Under the pieces are notes generated by a model that saw only the letters and a list, made by a program, of their open reading frames with translations, was not told where the DNA came from and ran no database searches. The translations under genes and the position numbers were made by a program. Shown piece after piece: positions 26,968-34,492 of a stretch of DNA of 64,000 nucleotides. The stretch is from IMG/VR virus record IMGVR_UViG_3300033149_004458, positions 16,113-80,112 of that record, one strand, 5' to 3'. Numbering within the stretch: position 1 is the stretch's first letter; every line of letters begins with the position of its first letter. Source of the stretch: a virus.

Positions 26968-27066
26968 CTATGGAATATCATAAAAAATCCAGTATAGCCC
27001 CGCCGCAAGAGCGATTATCCCAATAATAAGTAGGAAAACAGTGATTCCGCTCGGACACTTTTGCAT
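26968..27066 (-). CDS. Single-helix membrane peptide, 32 residues
   Basis: ATG 27066 follows AAAAGGAGCACAAG and reads MQKCPSGITVFLLIIGIIAL, then AAGLYWIFYDIP, ending at TAG 26970-26968. One membrane segment of about 20 residues fills it. The ribosome binding site and tight packing between neighbours support translation. Function unknown. Confidence 0.55.
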   Translation of the reverse strand: MQKCPSGITVFLLIIGIIALAAGLYWIFYDIP

Positions 27067-27093
27067 CTTGTGCTCCTTTTCATCTTAATGTTA

Positions 27094-27285
27094 CTAATCG
27101 TGGGCATACCACAGCACTTCTCTAATACGCCAGAGCTCTTCTAACAGATCAAGCAAATCGGACGAATCATTTATAACTTTCCTGGCGATTTCTGTAGTAG
27201 ACATTCCAGCTTGATTGTTTAGGTAATCTCTCATTTTATCTAAGACCGACCGCATGTCACGTAGAATTCGCTCTTCACTATTCAT
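27094..27285 (-). CDS. Small helical protein, unknown
   Basis: About 63 residues from Met 7 (MNSEERILRDMRSVLDKMRD); an upstream start at 27303 overlaps the next gene by four bases. The whole protein is a series of amphipathic helices (SDLLDLLEELWRIREVLWYA). No known domain. It lies just after the phosphoesterase gene and is probably co-transcribed with it. Confidence 0.55.
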   Translation of the reverse strand: MNSEERILRDMRSVLDKMRDYLNNQAGMSTTEIARKVINDSSDLLDLLEELWRIREVLWYAHD

Positions 27286-27299
27286 AGTGTTGTTTCCTC

Positions 27300-27866
27300 T
27301 CAATAAGATGTTGCAGCTTCAGCTGCTTCAAGAAAGTTAACTGGCTTGAAATCCCAACAGTCTACCCCAACATCACATGAGTTTATTAGCTTCCTGAGCT
27401 TTCCGTGGCTATGCCCATAGAAGTGTAATGCTCCATAGTGAGATTTATCCCAAACGCGCATAGCATAATGACAGAGGACCACGGGTAATTTGGGAAGCAG
27501 TCCAGAAATAGAAACCATCCGTGGGAGTATCTCTATTTTCCCAGAGGTTGCCCAACCGGGGCTCAGCCGCTGAATCCATCTATAGTCGTGGCTCCCTGGG
27601 ACAACTTTTATATTCCCATTGAGCCTGCCCAAATATTGATTAACCCTCTCTAATAGAGAGAAATCCCCTAAATATAAAACTAGGTCGTTCTGTTTAACCA
27701 GAGCGTTCCAGTTAGAGATCAGTTTTTCATCCATTTCCTCTACTGAACTAAAGGGTCTGTTGCAGAATCTTATTATATTGGCATGTCCAAAGTGATGGTC
27801 TGCCGAAAGCCAGATGTTCTTATAATTAACACCTGTAAATTTTATGGTCCTCTTGTAATCCATCAA
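27300..27866 (-). CDS. Calcineurin-like metallophosphoesterase
   Basis: 188 residues. Metal-binding motifs in order: SADHHFGHAN (D-x-H), YLGDFS (GD), PGSHDYR (in place of GNHD), CHYAMRVWDKS, and FYGHSHGKL (GHxH). This is the compact phage phosphodiesterase type (about 180 residues). It may act on cyclic or linear nucleotides or RNA 2',3' ends; its neighbour is an RNA ligase, which would fit end repair. The start is TTG or ATG (27863). Confidence 0.88.
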   Translation of the reverse strand: MMDYKRTIKFTGVNYKNIWLSADHHFGHANIIRFCNRPFSSVEEMDEKLISNWNALVKQNDLVLYLGDFSLLERVNQYLGRLNGNIKVVPGSHDYRWIQRLSPGWATSGKIEILPRMVSISGLLPKLPVVLCHYAMRVWDKSHYGALHFYGHSHGKLRKLINSCDVGVDCWDFKPVNFLEAAEAATSY

Positions 27867-27978
27867 TGCTCTTCCTGACTTTATTATAGGTAAATACTAA
27901 AAGTAGTCCAACTAAAATAAAAGCAACAAATAAAGCAATAAGGGCAATATAGTCAAACTGAATGATTAAAGCTAACAT
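27826..27978 (-). CDS. Single-helix membrane peptide, 50 residues
   Basis: ATG 27978 reads MLALIIQFDYIALIALFVAF then ILVGLLLVFTYNKVRKSI and a charged tail, ending at TAA 27828-27826. One or two merged hydrophobic segments are followed by a positive patch (cytoplasmic side by the positive-inside rule). It overlaps the phosphoesterase start by about 40 bases, so it may be coupled to it. Function unknown. Confidence 0.5.
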   Translation of the reverse strand: MLALIIQFDYIALIALFVAFILVGLLLVFTYNKVRKSIDGLQEDHKIYRC

Positions 27979-28196
27979 AATTTATCTTGTTCCCTCGCTA
28001 TATTACTTTGCGCAAGCAAATTTAACATTTCGCGCAACTGCTGAATGAGAGTATAAACATCTCCAGCTTTTAAAGTAACAAACCTTTCAATTTTGCCGGT
28101 TTCTTCACCTATTATGAAACTAATAAATCCAAGTGCGTCGGTATCCACAGTAAGTTTGTTACCATATATTCCACTATATATTATTTTTGACATCAT
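27972..28196 (-). CDS. Hypothetical 74-residue protein
   Basis: Starts MMSKIIYSGIYGNKLTVDTD, overlaps the RNA ligase stop by one base and the following membrane peptide by seven. N-terminal beta strands are followed by a helix (AGDVYTLIQQLREMLNLLAQ). No recognised domain or zinc site. Real by its coupling and codon pattern; function unknown. Confidence 0.6.
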   Translation of the reverse strand: MMSKIIYSGIYGNKLTVDTDALGFISFIIGEETGKIERFVTLKAGDVYTLIQQLREMLNLLAQSNIAREQDKLC

Positions 28197-29095
28197 TATC
28201 TCCCATCAAAGATTTCCGGTAGAAGTCGCTTTACCTCCTCGATGGTACTAGAATAAAAGAAGCGAAAATTTATTGTTACGTTTCCATACGATTTCAAAAT
28301 ATTCCACATCTCTTCAGTGATAATCTCGTGCCAAACACGACCAAACAGCTCTGGGATTCGCTTACGTGAGAATGGGCCGGTTTCTCTCATTTTAGCTAAA
28401 ACCTTGTTTAGTCTTGCCTCTGTAACAAATTCCTGAGCTAGTTTGTGTTCAAGGGGGGACATTTGTGCCCGTGGCAGGCCAAAATTATTAATATGCTTCT
28501 CTCTAAACTCATTTCTCACAAGCTTCGCCCAGACTGTTCTACCATAGTTATTTTTAAAACCATATCTCTTTACAACAATTCCCTCTCCACTACCTTTGCC
28601 ATCCTCAATCAGAAAAGTATTAGAACTCAGCAACTTGACAAGATGTTCTTCTGTTGGGTTATCAACAATCTCTATTGGCGGAATAAAATCAACTCCGTAT
28701 TCTTGTAAGGCTTCTATGTATTCATAATATGGGAGATATTCTTCTCTAGCATCATCAAAGACATCAAAAACATAAAAATGTTTCCATGCATCTTCTCTAT
28801 ACGTTTTAAGAGTATGCGGAACCAACCATTCTCCATATAGTCTCCAAGAAGGCTTATCAGAGAATAACGCGAGAAGCCGTTTTTCCATTGGCGAAGATAA
28901 AACAAAGTCTAAAAATCCTGCGTTATCTTTCTCTAGTGTCAGCTCCCGTTTTCTACTTCCTGCATGTAGCTTCCCATTATACCAAACTGAGGCATTGGTG
29001 CCATCTATTTTAGGGAATATATAGCATGTTCCAACATTTATTCCTGCAACCTCATCAAGACCAAATCGCTCAATGTGCATATATGGCTTAAACAT
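28196..29095 (-). CDS. RNA ligase (Rnl2-like)
   Basis: 299 residues of nucleotidyltransferase type. Motif I FPKIDGTNASVWY carries the adenylated lysine (KxDG), motif III RLYGEWLVPHTL, motif IV GSGEGIVVKRYGF, and motif V VWAKLVRNEF. It seals RNA nicks or ends, using ATP. Phages use such ligases to repair tRNAs cut by host anticodon nucleases, and a tRNA-Trp lies about 0.8 kb upstream. No separate kinase-phosphatase was seen; the nearby phosphoesterase could stand in for part of that. Confidence 0.9.
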   Translation of the reverse strand: MFKPYMHIERFGLDEVAGINVGTCYIFPKIDGTNASVWYNGKLHAGSRKRELTLEKDNAGFLDFVLSSPMEKRLLALFSDKPSWRLYGEWLVPHTLKTYREDAWKHFYVFDVFDDAREEYLPYYEYIEALQEYGVDFIPPIEIVDNPTEEHLVKLLSSNTFLIEDGKGSGEGIVVKRYGFKNNYGRTVWAKLVRNEFREKHINNFGLPRAQMSPLEHKLAQEFVTEARLNKVLAKMRETGPFSRKRIPELFGRVWHEIITEEMWNILKSYGNVTINFRFFYSSTIEEVKRLLPEIFDGR

Positions 29096-29127
29096 TATCC
29101 TTGCCTCATTTCTAGAGTAAGCATATC

Positions 29128-29421
29128 TCAGTATGGGTATCTTTTCTGTTCTTTCTCAGCAATTTCATCTTCTATATCTGTTGCTTGTTCTCCTAGAATC
29201 TCATGTCTAAGCCTGATAAAAGCTCTCTCTGGAACAGTGTGCCCACGCTTAAGATGTTCCTGAAGATGCTCATACGCTTCCTCTAAAGACGTAAAGACAG
29301 AATTCCATGTTTTTCCTTGGCGCTGGTCTTCTATAAGAATAAGACACATCTGACAGACAATAGTGCCGTCGACACTGGGATACATATAAACATCCCCCTC
29401 GCTAAATCTACAGTATGACAT
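29128..29421 (-). CDS. MSYCR-family phage protein with Cys/His cluster
   Basis: 97 residues. The opening MSYCRFSEGDVYMYPSVDG is characteristic of a small conserved phage family (MSYCRW.. in many phages). CQMC and downstream His residues (EHLQEHLKRGH) may bind zinc. A full sigma70 promoter stands upstream (29486-29514), so this is probably the first gene of a leftward transcript running through the RNA ligase. Function unknown. Confidence 0.7.
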   Translation of the reverse strand: MSYCRFSEGDVYMYPSVDGTIVCQMCLILIEDQRQGKTWNSVFTSLEEAYEHLQEHLKRGHTVPERAFIRLRHEILGEQATDIEDEIAEKEQKRYPY

Positions 29422-29485
29422 ATTGCTCCTCTCTTGTTTAATGATAAAATTCTTGGTGCCTGTATTTCTCTCCTAATCTATTTCC

Positions 29486-29514
29486 ATTATAGCAAATGGT
29501 AAGATTTTTGTCAA
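29486..29514 (-). promoter_or_regulatory. Sigma70-like promoter for the RNA ligase region
   Basis: On the minus strand TTGACA (29514-29509), a 17-base spacer, and TATAAT (29491-29486): a consensus match. It faces the MSYCR-family gene. It lacks the GGTTAA/TTAACC operator of the right arm. Confidence 0.85.
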
Positions 29515-29581
29515 GTTAGTTCAACCATAAGATTTCTTCGTTGTTATTAGTCAGTGAGAAGTTATCCTTTTGTCTTTCGAC

Positions 29582-29779
29582 TCATTTCAGTTCACGCTCC
29601 ACCTGTTCTGAGGATAGCTTTGGAAGAGTGTCGCACAATGTATCAGGAACACACGGTGTTGTCTTTAGCCCTCCCCGCTCGCTATGTTCAAGCCTATATG
29701 ATATCCAGCATCCTGTGGCAACCGCGATCAAGACAGCTCCTAGTATCAATATTCCTATCCAGGCAGAAATCATTTCCAT
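29582..29779 (-). CDS. Membrane-anchored small protein
   Basis: 65 residues. One N-terminal membrane segment (SAWIGILILGAVLIAVATGC) followed by a polar tail with two cysteines (TPCVPDTLCDTLPKL). AAAGGAG precedes ATG 29779, and a sigma70 promoter lies about 35 bases upstream, so this small gene has its own promoter. Function unknown. Confidence 0.6.
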   Translation of the reverse strand: MEMISAWIGILILGAVLIAVATGCWISYRLEHSERGGLKTTPCVPDTLCDTLPKLSSEQVERELK

Positions 29780-29811
29780 TCTTTCTAAACTCCTTTCCTT
29801 GAATCATTTTC

Positions 29812-29840
29812 ATTTTATCATGTGATGAAATTTTTGTCAA
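29812..29840 (-). promoter_or_regulatory. Sigma70-like promoter
   Basis: Minus strand TTGACA (29840-29835), 17-base spacer, TAAAAT (29817-29812). It lies just downstream of the tRNA-Trp and drives the membrane peptide at 29779 leftward. Confidence 0.75.
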
Positions 29841-29873
29841 GCCAAACCAACCGTTTTTCTTTATTGCTACAGA

Positions 29874-29945
29874 CGAGAGAGCCAGGGATCGAACCTAGAT
29901 CTCTGATTTTGGAGACCAGTATTTTGCCGATTAAACTACTCTCTC
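29874..29945 (-). tRNA. tRNA-Trp (CCA)
   Basis: 72 bases. Acceptor GAGAGAG pairs perfectly with CTCTCTC; D stem GTTT/AAAT; anticodon stem CTGGT/ATCAG around the loop CTCCAAA, giving anticodon CCA; T arm CTAGG-TTCGATC-CCTGG. The 3' CCA is not encoded. It decodes UGG. It lies close to an RNA ligase gene, which may repair it or host tRNAs. Confidence 0.88.
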
Positions 29946-29996
29946 TTAGTCTAATACGAAGGGGCAATACTCATAAGTCCTGCTCACCCATGTCAG

Positions 29997-30068
29997 TGGA
30001 GGTGTGAGGAATCGAACCTCAGTTTCCAAGACAACATATGTCATCTTAGAACGAACCCTTTCACCCCC
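29997..30068 (-). tRNA. tRNA-like gene, isotype undetermined
   Basis: 72 bases. Acceptor GGGGGTG pairs with CACCTCC (one G-T pair), and the T arm TGAGG-TTCGATT-CCTCA is perfect. The D stem is weak, and the middle folds best as an 8-bp hairpin with an ATAT loop instead of a normal 5+7 anticodon arm. Possible anticodons (ATG or CAT) each require a mismatch or a missing U33. It may be a decayed or unusual tRNA. Confidence 0.45.
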
Positions 30069-30152
30069 GACTTAATTGTGTCTATTTAAAACTCTTCTTT
30101 CACTTCGCACAACTCTTTTACTTTTCCTGTTTAAATAGCTGCTTGAGATAAG

Positions 30153-30374
30153 CTACTCTCTCTTAGTTTGTCCAAACAACGATGTTCTTACGCTTTGATA
30201 CGCATCCAAATAATAAACGGCCCACTTAACGCCATGCTCCTTAGCGGCTCTCCAGTAATCAATGCACTCATCAAGATACCTTTTTACGGCCTCTTCGGTG
30301 AGCTCAATCTTCTTGGTCACTGGTTCCGTCCCCGCATCTTTTCTTCCTCTGATTCCTATATCTAGTCCTACCAT
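30153..30374 (-). CDS. Small helical protein, unknown
   Basis: About 73 residues from MVGLDIGIRGRKDAG (an earlier ATG at 30383 is possible). The C-terminal two thirds are helical with many aromatic residues (KRYLDECIDYWRAAKEHGVK). It sits directly before the tRNAs on the minus strand. No known domain; function unknown. Confidence 0.55.
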   Translation of the reverse strand: MVGLDIGIRGRKDAGTEPVTKKIELTEEAVKRYLDECIDYWRAAKEHGVKWAVYYLDAYQSVRTSLFGQTKRE

Positions 30375-30514
30375 CAGTGGCATCTCTTAAACCAGCCATA
30401 ACGCCACTTGACGACCACAAGTGGTGTCCATTTATATCCTTTCAGGTAAATGCGTTCGCGGATAAAGTAAGAACCATGCGCACTACACCATTTGCCGAAT
30501 GATAACCAAATCAT
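30374..30514 (-). CDS. 46-residue basic/aromatic peptide
   Basis: ATG 30514 is preceded by GGGAGGTAATA, a very good ribosome binding site, and reads MIWLSFGKWCSAHGSYFIRE then RIYLKGYKWTPLVVVKWRYG, ending at TGA 30376-30374. It is rich in Trp, Tyr, Lys and Arg. It lies between two other small genes with no room wasted. Function unknown. Confidence 0.6.
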   Translation of the reverse strand: MIWLSFGKWCSAHGSYFIRERIYLKGYKWTPLVVVKWRYGWFKRCH

Positions 30515-30535
30515 TATTACCTCCCAACTCTTATA

Positions 30536-30769
30536 TCACAGACCGCGCTCCAGGAGTGCTAATCCATCCCTCAAGATAAAGGCCCGACCAGTAACGTCTT
30601 TGAGCAGCGTATCAATTCTCGCTAGAGCAGTATAGCGCAGCTGTTGGTCAGACACTTCAAGATCACATGGCCCTATGATGCCCTCCAAGTGGTTTATTGC
30701 ATGGACCAGCAGGGAATTAATCTCTTCGAGCCTATCCGTGATTTTCTCTGTTGTTCCGTTATCTGCCAT
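30536..30769 (-). CDS. Small helical protein, unknown
   Basis: 77 residues, starting MADNGTTEKITDRLEEINSL, all predicted helix, with a single Cys. It is one of a run of similarly sized early-type minus-strand genes. No recognised family; function unknown. Confidence 0.6.
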   Translation of the reverse strand: MADNGTTEKITDRLEEINSLLVHAINHLEGIIGPCDLEVSDQQLRYTALARIDTLLKDVTGRAFILRDGLALLERGL

Positions 30770-30781
30770 TTTACTCTCCCT

Positions 30782-31222
30782 TTATGATTTTTGTGTCTCT
30801 TTATGTCTACTCACAACGCCCCGTTCTGGTCGGCGGGCATCGTTGAAACCCCTGGTATATGCTCGATCTATATCCTCGCACCAGCTACAATATCGTGTGC
30901 CATCATCTCGTAGTTTCTCAGCAATATGTGGATGACCACATGGCATCGGTCTAAACCACTTAGAGAGCTCCTCGATATATGCTGCCATTTGCTGTATAGC
31001 ATCAACCGGATTGCGAAAAGCGGTATAGATACCCGCAATATCACAAGCATCTAGAGCTTGTTCGATTTTAGTTGATTCCTCGCGGTAGTGCTGAATTGTA
31101 TCATCCAGACGCCGTTGCAGCTCCTCACATTGTCCCACTAGACCAGTGACTATCCCAACCCAATCAACATGGGCCTCTAGACAAATCCACCTTTGAAGAT
31201 CATTAAGTAACTCGCTGTTCAT
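30782..31222 (-). CDS. Hypothetical protein with a C-terminal Cys/His zinc motif
   Basis: About 146 residues from MNSELLNDLQRWICLEAHVD (an upstream start at 31258 has no better site). The middle is helical (CEELQRRLDDTIQHYREEST); the end has CGHPHIAEKL and YCSWCEDIDRAY, which can bind zinc in the manner of small phage RING- or HNH-adjacent knuckles. No catalytic HNH motif is seen. Function unknown. Confidence 0.6.
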   Translation of the reverse strand: MNSELLNDLQRWICLEAHVDWVGIVTGLVGQCEELQRRLDDTIQHYREESTKIEQALDACDIAGIYTAFRNPVDAIQQMAAYIEELSKWFRPMPCGHPHIAEKLRDDGTRYCSWCEDIDRAYTRGFNDARRPERGVVSRHKETQKS

Positions 31223-31262
31223 TGTACTTCTCCTATCCACCCGGTTATTTACGACCAACCAC

Positions 31263-31439
31263 TCATTTTGCGTACTTTCTCTGTCTTTTCCTCTCCGTTC
31301 CTGTTAAACACCCTGCTATCAGTCTGGCCTTATCCATCAATTCGCCCGCGTCGATACAGTGAGGATTCCAATATCCCAACCTGACCAGCGCACGCACCCA
31401 TGTATCAAATATGTAATACTGTATTTTTCTCGTCGTCAT
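31263..31439 (-). CDS. 58-residue basic protein
   Basis: ATG 31439 follows TTGGGGATAAA and reads MTTRKIQYYIFDTWVRALVR, then LGYWNPHCIDAGELMDKARL and a very basic tail (TERKRQRKYAK), ending at TGA 31265-31263. It fills the gap between two neighbouring genes. Its charge suggests nucleic-acid contact; this is only an inference. Confidence 0.55.
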   Translation of the reverse strand: MTTRKIQYYIFDTWVRALVRLGYWNPHCIDAGELMDKARLIAGCLTGTERKRQRKYAK

Positions 31440-31468
31440 TTTATCCCCAATGTCGTTGGCGTCAGCAA

Positions 31469-31696
31469 TTACCCCTCATCTACTTTACACAACTTCAGTG
31501 CCTCTTCCAAAGGATACAGCGTCTCTACGCCGTCAGCATTGATCTTGTAGCAACGCATTGCCTTCTGTCCATCGAAGCCACAGATACGGCACACATTGTC
31601 TCGTTCCCAGGCAGCAGAGATCGATGCAGCGATCACAGCAGTAGCAATTAGTATCCATGCCAGGCCCAGAAGCAAAGCGGCTCCAAACCTCTTCAT
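31469..31696 (-). CDS. Membrane-anchored small protein with CxxC
   Basis: About 75 residues from MKRFGAALLLGLAWILIATA (an upstream ATG at 31735 would add 13 Gly-rich residues). An N-terminal membrane segment is followed by CRICG and later single Cys residues, which may bind metal or form a disulfide outside the membrane. Function unknown. Confidence 0.55.
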   Translation of the reverse strand: MKRFGAALLLGLAWILIATAVIAASISAAWERDNVCRICGFDGQKAMRCYKINADGVETLYPLEEALKLCKVDEG

Positions 31697-31968
31697 TCTC
31701 TTACTTCCTCCTCCGCCAATTCCGCCCGTGTCCAAACACCACCAGCAAAAAGTGCCTTGTCAAATGGTGGCGGCTTTTGGCAAGGGCTACGGTAGATACA
31801 CCACATAGTAGGACTAACCCACACGCAAATGGAACATGCGGAGTGTACGTCTCTAATAGCATGACATAAGGTTAATGACAATCGCCGATGTCTCCATAGC
31901 CATAACCAATCGTGCCAATGCCGCAAGGATTCTCTCCAGCGGGAAAGACATTCACTTATTCGAGCCAC
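31693..31968 (-). CDS. Cys/Trp-rich small protein, start uncertain
   Basis: 91 residues with a GTG start (MARISECLSRWRESLRHWHD). It has seven cysteines and a Trp/Arg-rich N-terminus. The same frame just upstream would encode a hydrophobic segment (GILLILLIVVIVARI) but has no start there, so either the GTG is right or a frameshift separates it from the upstream 26-residue peptide. The end overlaps the following gene. Low certainty. Confidence 0.4.
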   Translation of the reverse strand: MARISECLSRWRESLRHWHDWLWLWRHRRLSLTLCHAIRDVHSACSICVWVSPTMWCIYRSPCQKPPPFDKALFAGGVWTRAELAEEEVRE

Positions 31969-32032
31969 AATTACAACTATTAATAAGATAAGTAGTATAC
32001 CAGGCCAGCCATAACAACATAATTTCCAACAT
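31952..32032 (-). CDS. 26-residue membrane peptide
   Basis: ATG 32032 after AAAGGGGATTTAG reads MLEIMLLWLAWYTTYLINSC, then NCGSNK before TGA at 31954-31952. A single hydrophobic helix is followed by a Cys. It overlaps the following GTG gene in another frame. Very short, so support is mainly the ribosome binding site. Confidence 0.4.
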   Translation of the reverse strand: MLEIMLLWLAWYTTYLINSCNCGSNK

Positions 32033-32043
32033 CTAAATCCCCT

Positions 32044-32823
32044 TTAATTGTTACTAGCCTCAACATTGGTTTTAGCCAGTTCTTTACGCACTTCAGCACG
32101 ACCTTCCTCACGAGCCTTTTCTAACATTTCCTCAAGCTCACACTTGCGGCATTGCCATTCACCCGGTCGTACAAGGTCCATTTCAGAGTTACAGTTAGGA
32201 CACAGACAAACTTGATCGGCCTTATCCCACTCATATTCCGCGCCACACTTAAGTTCCTGAAACGCTTTGACCTTCAACATTTTAGTGATTTCCGCGAGGT
32301 CTGCTGCTAATTCGTCCCTTGCCTGCTTCAGTGTTCCAGCTAACTCGCGGGCCGCATCACGCTGCGCTTCCAAACGTCCAAGTTTCTCAGCGGCTACCTG
32401 CTGGTGTAGCATTTCCAGTTTCAACAGTGCATTATACTGTATCCCTAGCCGCCTGGCCTCTGCCTCAGCTGTTCGCTTCTCTAGCCTCAACAATGCATTG
32501 TCACCTTGCAACCATTCAACCTCATCCAGCAGCGCCGCCAGCCAGCGACGGGCGTTAGCGAAAAGCCGCGCATAAGCACGACCATCTGGTCCGCACAGGA
32601 CATCATTATTCCACGTGCCATCAATGAAAGCGGCTATAGTCCAATACGGTCCAACTGGTCCAGTTTCCAGCGGCACATCTGGTGTAGCTTCCACATTAGT
32701 CCAGTATCCATCAATGTCGCCCCAGACTGAAGCGCCATAGTCATCACCCGTGTTGCTCACAAGCCTTGTGTCCGGCGTGGCTTCAATAGCCTCTTTGATC
32801 TCATCCAGCAACGCAGCATCCAT
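32044..32823 (-). CDS. Coiled-coil protein with a C-terminal zinc ribbon
   Basis: 259 residues. An N-terminal domain rich in Asp and Trp (DDYGASVWGDIDGYWTNVEA) is followed by a long coiled coil at about 90-190 and a zinc ribbon (CLCPNCNSEMDLV and WQCRKC). The last helix is basic and acidic (EEMLEKAREEGRAEVRKELA). The design suits a scaffold or DNA-associated protein, but no family is recognised. Confidence 0.65.
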   Translation of the reverse strand: MDAALLDEIKEAIEATPDTRLVSNTGDDYGASVWGDIDGYWTNVEATPDVPLETGPVGPYWTIAAFIDGTWNNDVLCGPDGRAYARLFANARRWLAALLDEVEWLQGDNALLRLEKRTAEAEARRLGIQYNALLKLEMLHQQVAAEKLGRLEAQRDAARELAGTLKQARDELAADLAEITKMLKVKAFQELKCGAEYEWDKADQVCLCPNCNSEMDLVRPGEWQCRKCELEEMLEKAREEGRAEVRKELAKTNVEASNN

Positions 32824-32909
32824 TATTCACTCCTTTTACTCACAAGTCTACCGGCCCACGACATTTCCGAGAAACGCACCATCAAGTCATATCTGCTCGG
32901 CGTCGTCAT
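32823..32909 (-). CDS. 28-residue peptide
   Basis: ATG 32909 overlaps the end of the preceding gene (ATGA type) and reads MTTPSRYDLMVRFSEMSWAG, then RLVSKRSE before TAA at 32825-32823. The exact coupling with the upstream gene suggests translation. Function unknown. Confidence 0.4.
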   Translation of the reverse strand: MTTPSRYDLMVRFSEMSWAGRLVSKRSE

Positions 32910-33094
32910 GCCATCATCATCCATTCCCATACACCACTGTCATCAATATCGAGGTCGTCGCTATCTCTTTCGTCATAACTGCTCACCACTTGCTCCTCAA
33001 CAACAGCTACCTGGTGTTGGCAAATGCCATACAGCCTGTCGACCGCCCCTTGCTTCATGGCCTGCTCTTGTGCTCTGGCTAGTAACTCATCCAT
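32906..33094 (-). CDS. Small acidic protein
   Basis: 62 residues, starting MDELLARAQEQAMKQGAVDR and ending in an acidic tail (SSYDERDSDDLDIDDSGVWE). It overlaps the preceding gene by eight bases and the next peptide by four. The acidic C-terminus is of the sort seen in DNA-mimic proteins, but there is no other support for that role. Confidence 0.5.
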   Translation of the reverse strand: MDELLARAQEQAMKQGAVDRLYGICQHQVAVVEEQVVSSYDERDSDDLDIDDSGVWEWMMMA

Positions 33095-33386
33095 TGATTG
33101 TCCTCCGATACAACATCTCTACAATCATGCCCCAGAAATTACCTTGTGCATGTTCGTACACCGAGGGGCTTTCTAGCTTCAATTCCTCTGGTGTTATTTG
33201 GTTGAGACCGTGCCGCAATGCTACGTCGAACCAAAACGCTTTATCTCTCCAGATATACGGCTTAATCCGCCTTAGCCGAGGTCCAGTTACACCAGTGCCG
33301 CCCCCACTACCACCGACAACCCATTGCTCAATAAAGTGGTTCCAGATCAAATGCTTGCGCTCATCCGTCAATTCAACACTCATCAT
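33087..33386 (-). CDS. Hypothetical 99-residue protein
   Basis: Starts MMSVELTDERKHLIWNHFIE. A Gly-rich turn (GGSGGGTG) separates an N-terminal helix from a helical C-terminal part (DKAFWFDVALRHGLNQITPE). It is coupled with the next gene by overlapping ends. No recognised family. Confidence 0.55.
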   Translation of the reverse strand: MMSVELTDERKHLIWNHFIEQWVVGGSGGGTGVTGPRLRRIKPYIWRDKAFWFDVALRHGLNQITPEELKLESPSVYEHAQGNFWGMIVEMLYRRTING

Positions 33387-33426
33387 TTGTCCCTTTTGCT
33401 CAAACCTACCAGTACACCGTGGGCAA

Positions 33427-33666
33427 TCACATTAAAATTTTAACGGTATTTTTCTTATTCTTAGTAGTCTCTGCTTGATCCTTTAAAAGCTTTAACCTCT
33501 TAGCCATATTAACTAGTGTTTCATACTGTTCAAACGTAAGTAGTGACACATCTCCATTTGAGAAATAAGCCACTCTCCAGCCGTCCTCTTGCAACTTAAC
33601 TACAAATGCTGTTTTATCTGGGATAACAACTTTTATTGCTTGGTCGATGCCAACAGTGTTATTCAT
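33427..33666 (-). CDS. Hypothetical 79-residue protein
   Basis: Starts MNNTVGIDQAIKVVIPDKTA. Beta strands (FVVKLQEDGWRVAYFSNGDV) are followed by a basic helix and a Lys-rich tail. It is a compact early-type gene with no known domain. Confidence 0.55.
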   Translation of the reverse strand: MNNTVGIDQAIKVVIPDKTAFVVKLQEDGWRVAYFSNGDVSLLTFEQYETLVNMAKRLKLLKDQAETTKNKKNTVKILM

Positions 33667-33706
33667 TTTCTAGCCTTTCTGAAAGTATTTTCCTGGTTTT
33701 CTGATG

Positions 33707-33973
33707 CTAAATACATTTCTCAAGAAGTTCTTCAATCTGCTCCAGGTCCTCTCGAATCAAAGACAATAATACACAAGCCATACGAATTCTCTTGGCTTCG
33801 TCTTTATAACTAATGCGGTTTGCGATGGACTTACCAATACAATTGAATATCTCTTCAATTTCTTCCAGGTGCTCTATCTTTGTTTTCTGAGGGGTATTTA
33901 AAAGTCCCCCAGAAGGTCTATGAAGTTTGGTTGACATGGTCTCCACTCTCCAGTTTCTAGTTTTCTCTGCCAA
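33707..33973 (-). CDS. Hypothetical helical protein
   Basis: 88 residues, or about 76 from the inner ATG (MSTKLHRPSGGLLNTPQKTK). The C-terminal half is acidic helix (EEIEEIFNCIGKSIANRISY, then LIREDLEQIEELLEKCI). The first part overlaps the next gene by 76 bases in another frame, which favours the inner start. Confidence 0.5.
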   Translation of the reverse strand: MAEKTRNWRVETMSTKLHRPSGGLLNTPQKTKIEHLEEIEEIFNCIGKSIANRISYKDEAKRIRMACVLLSLIREDLEQIEELLEKCI

Positions 33974-34317
33974 TAACGGGCTCTTGCACCATATCCTGTT
34001 ACTATAACATCAGAGGCTACGATTAAACCTCCAACTAAACCTGTGTTGGGGTCTTCGCACAAGTAAAGCTCTCTACTCCCATTGCAGTAATATCGGACTG
34101 TAGCACAGGACCTAGAGCTAATTAGCGTCGCAATACGCCAGGCGTCTAAACTCTCACCGACGTGCTTGGCAGCATGAGCTGAGATTGGTGGTTGGGAAAT
34201 GGCTGGCTGTTCCCACAAATTCTGTATTTGAATTGTCAGGACTAAGCCGCCAACCAGCAGCAAGAGAAACACAAACCCCGCCATCCCGCCTTGTCTCTGT
34301 GTATTATCCTGGATCAT
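33898..34317 (-). CDS. Membrane-anchored protein, unknown
   Basis: 139 residues. One N-terminal membrane segment (GMAGFVFLLLLVGGLVLTIQ) is followed by a soluble part with Cys residues and a WRIATLISSRSCATVRYYCNGS stretch. The design fits an exported or periplasmic-facing protein, perhaps for superinfection exclusion or lysis, but nothing specific is seen. Confidence 0.55.
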   Translation of the reverse strand: MIQDNTQRQGGMAGFVFLLLLVGGLVLTIQIQNLWEQPAISQPPISAHAAKHVGESLDAWRIATLISSRSCATVRYYCNGSRELYLCEDPNTGLVGGLIVASDVIVTGYGARARYWQRKLETGEWRPCQPNFIDLLGDF

Positions 34318-34399
34318 TTTTACTGACCTCCATAACTCTCCAACCCAAGAATCACTTTTGGCCCACGCCTTATATTCTAGGTTTTATTGTTTATACTCT

Positions 34400-34492
34400 T
34401 TACCAGCCCCCGCACCGTGCCACACATGCTAATATAATAACTAGAGCTAAAATCAATAGTATTAGCAAGCCCACTTTGTCTGCATCTTTCAT
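34400..34492 (-). CDS. 30-residue membrane peptide
   Basis: ATG 34492 after AAAGGAAAG reads MKDADKVGLLILLILALVII, then LACVARCGGW before TAA at 34402-34400. One membrane helix with a Cys-containing end. It lies between two larger genes. Function unknown. Confidence 0.45.
   Translation of the reverse strand: MKDADKVGLLILLILALVIILACVARCGGW

Noticed and set aside
30001-30070. Plus-strand tRNA
   Set aside because: The T-arm consensus GGTTCGATTCC reads on the minus strand only.
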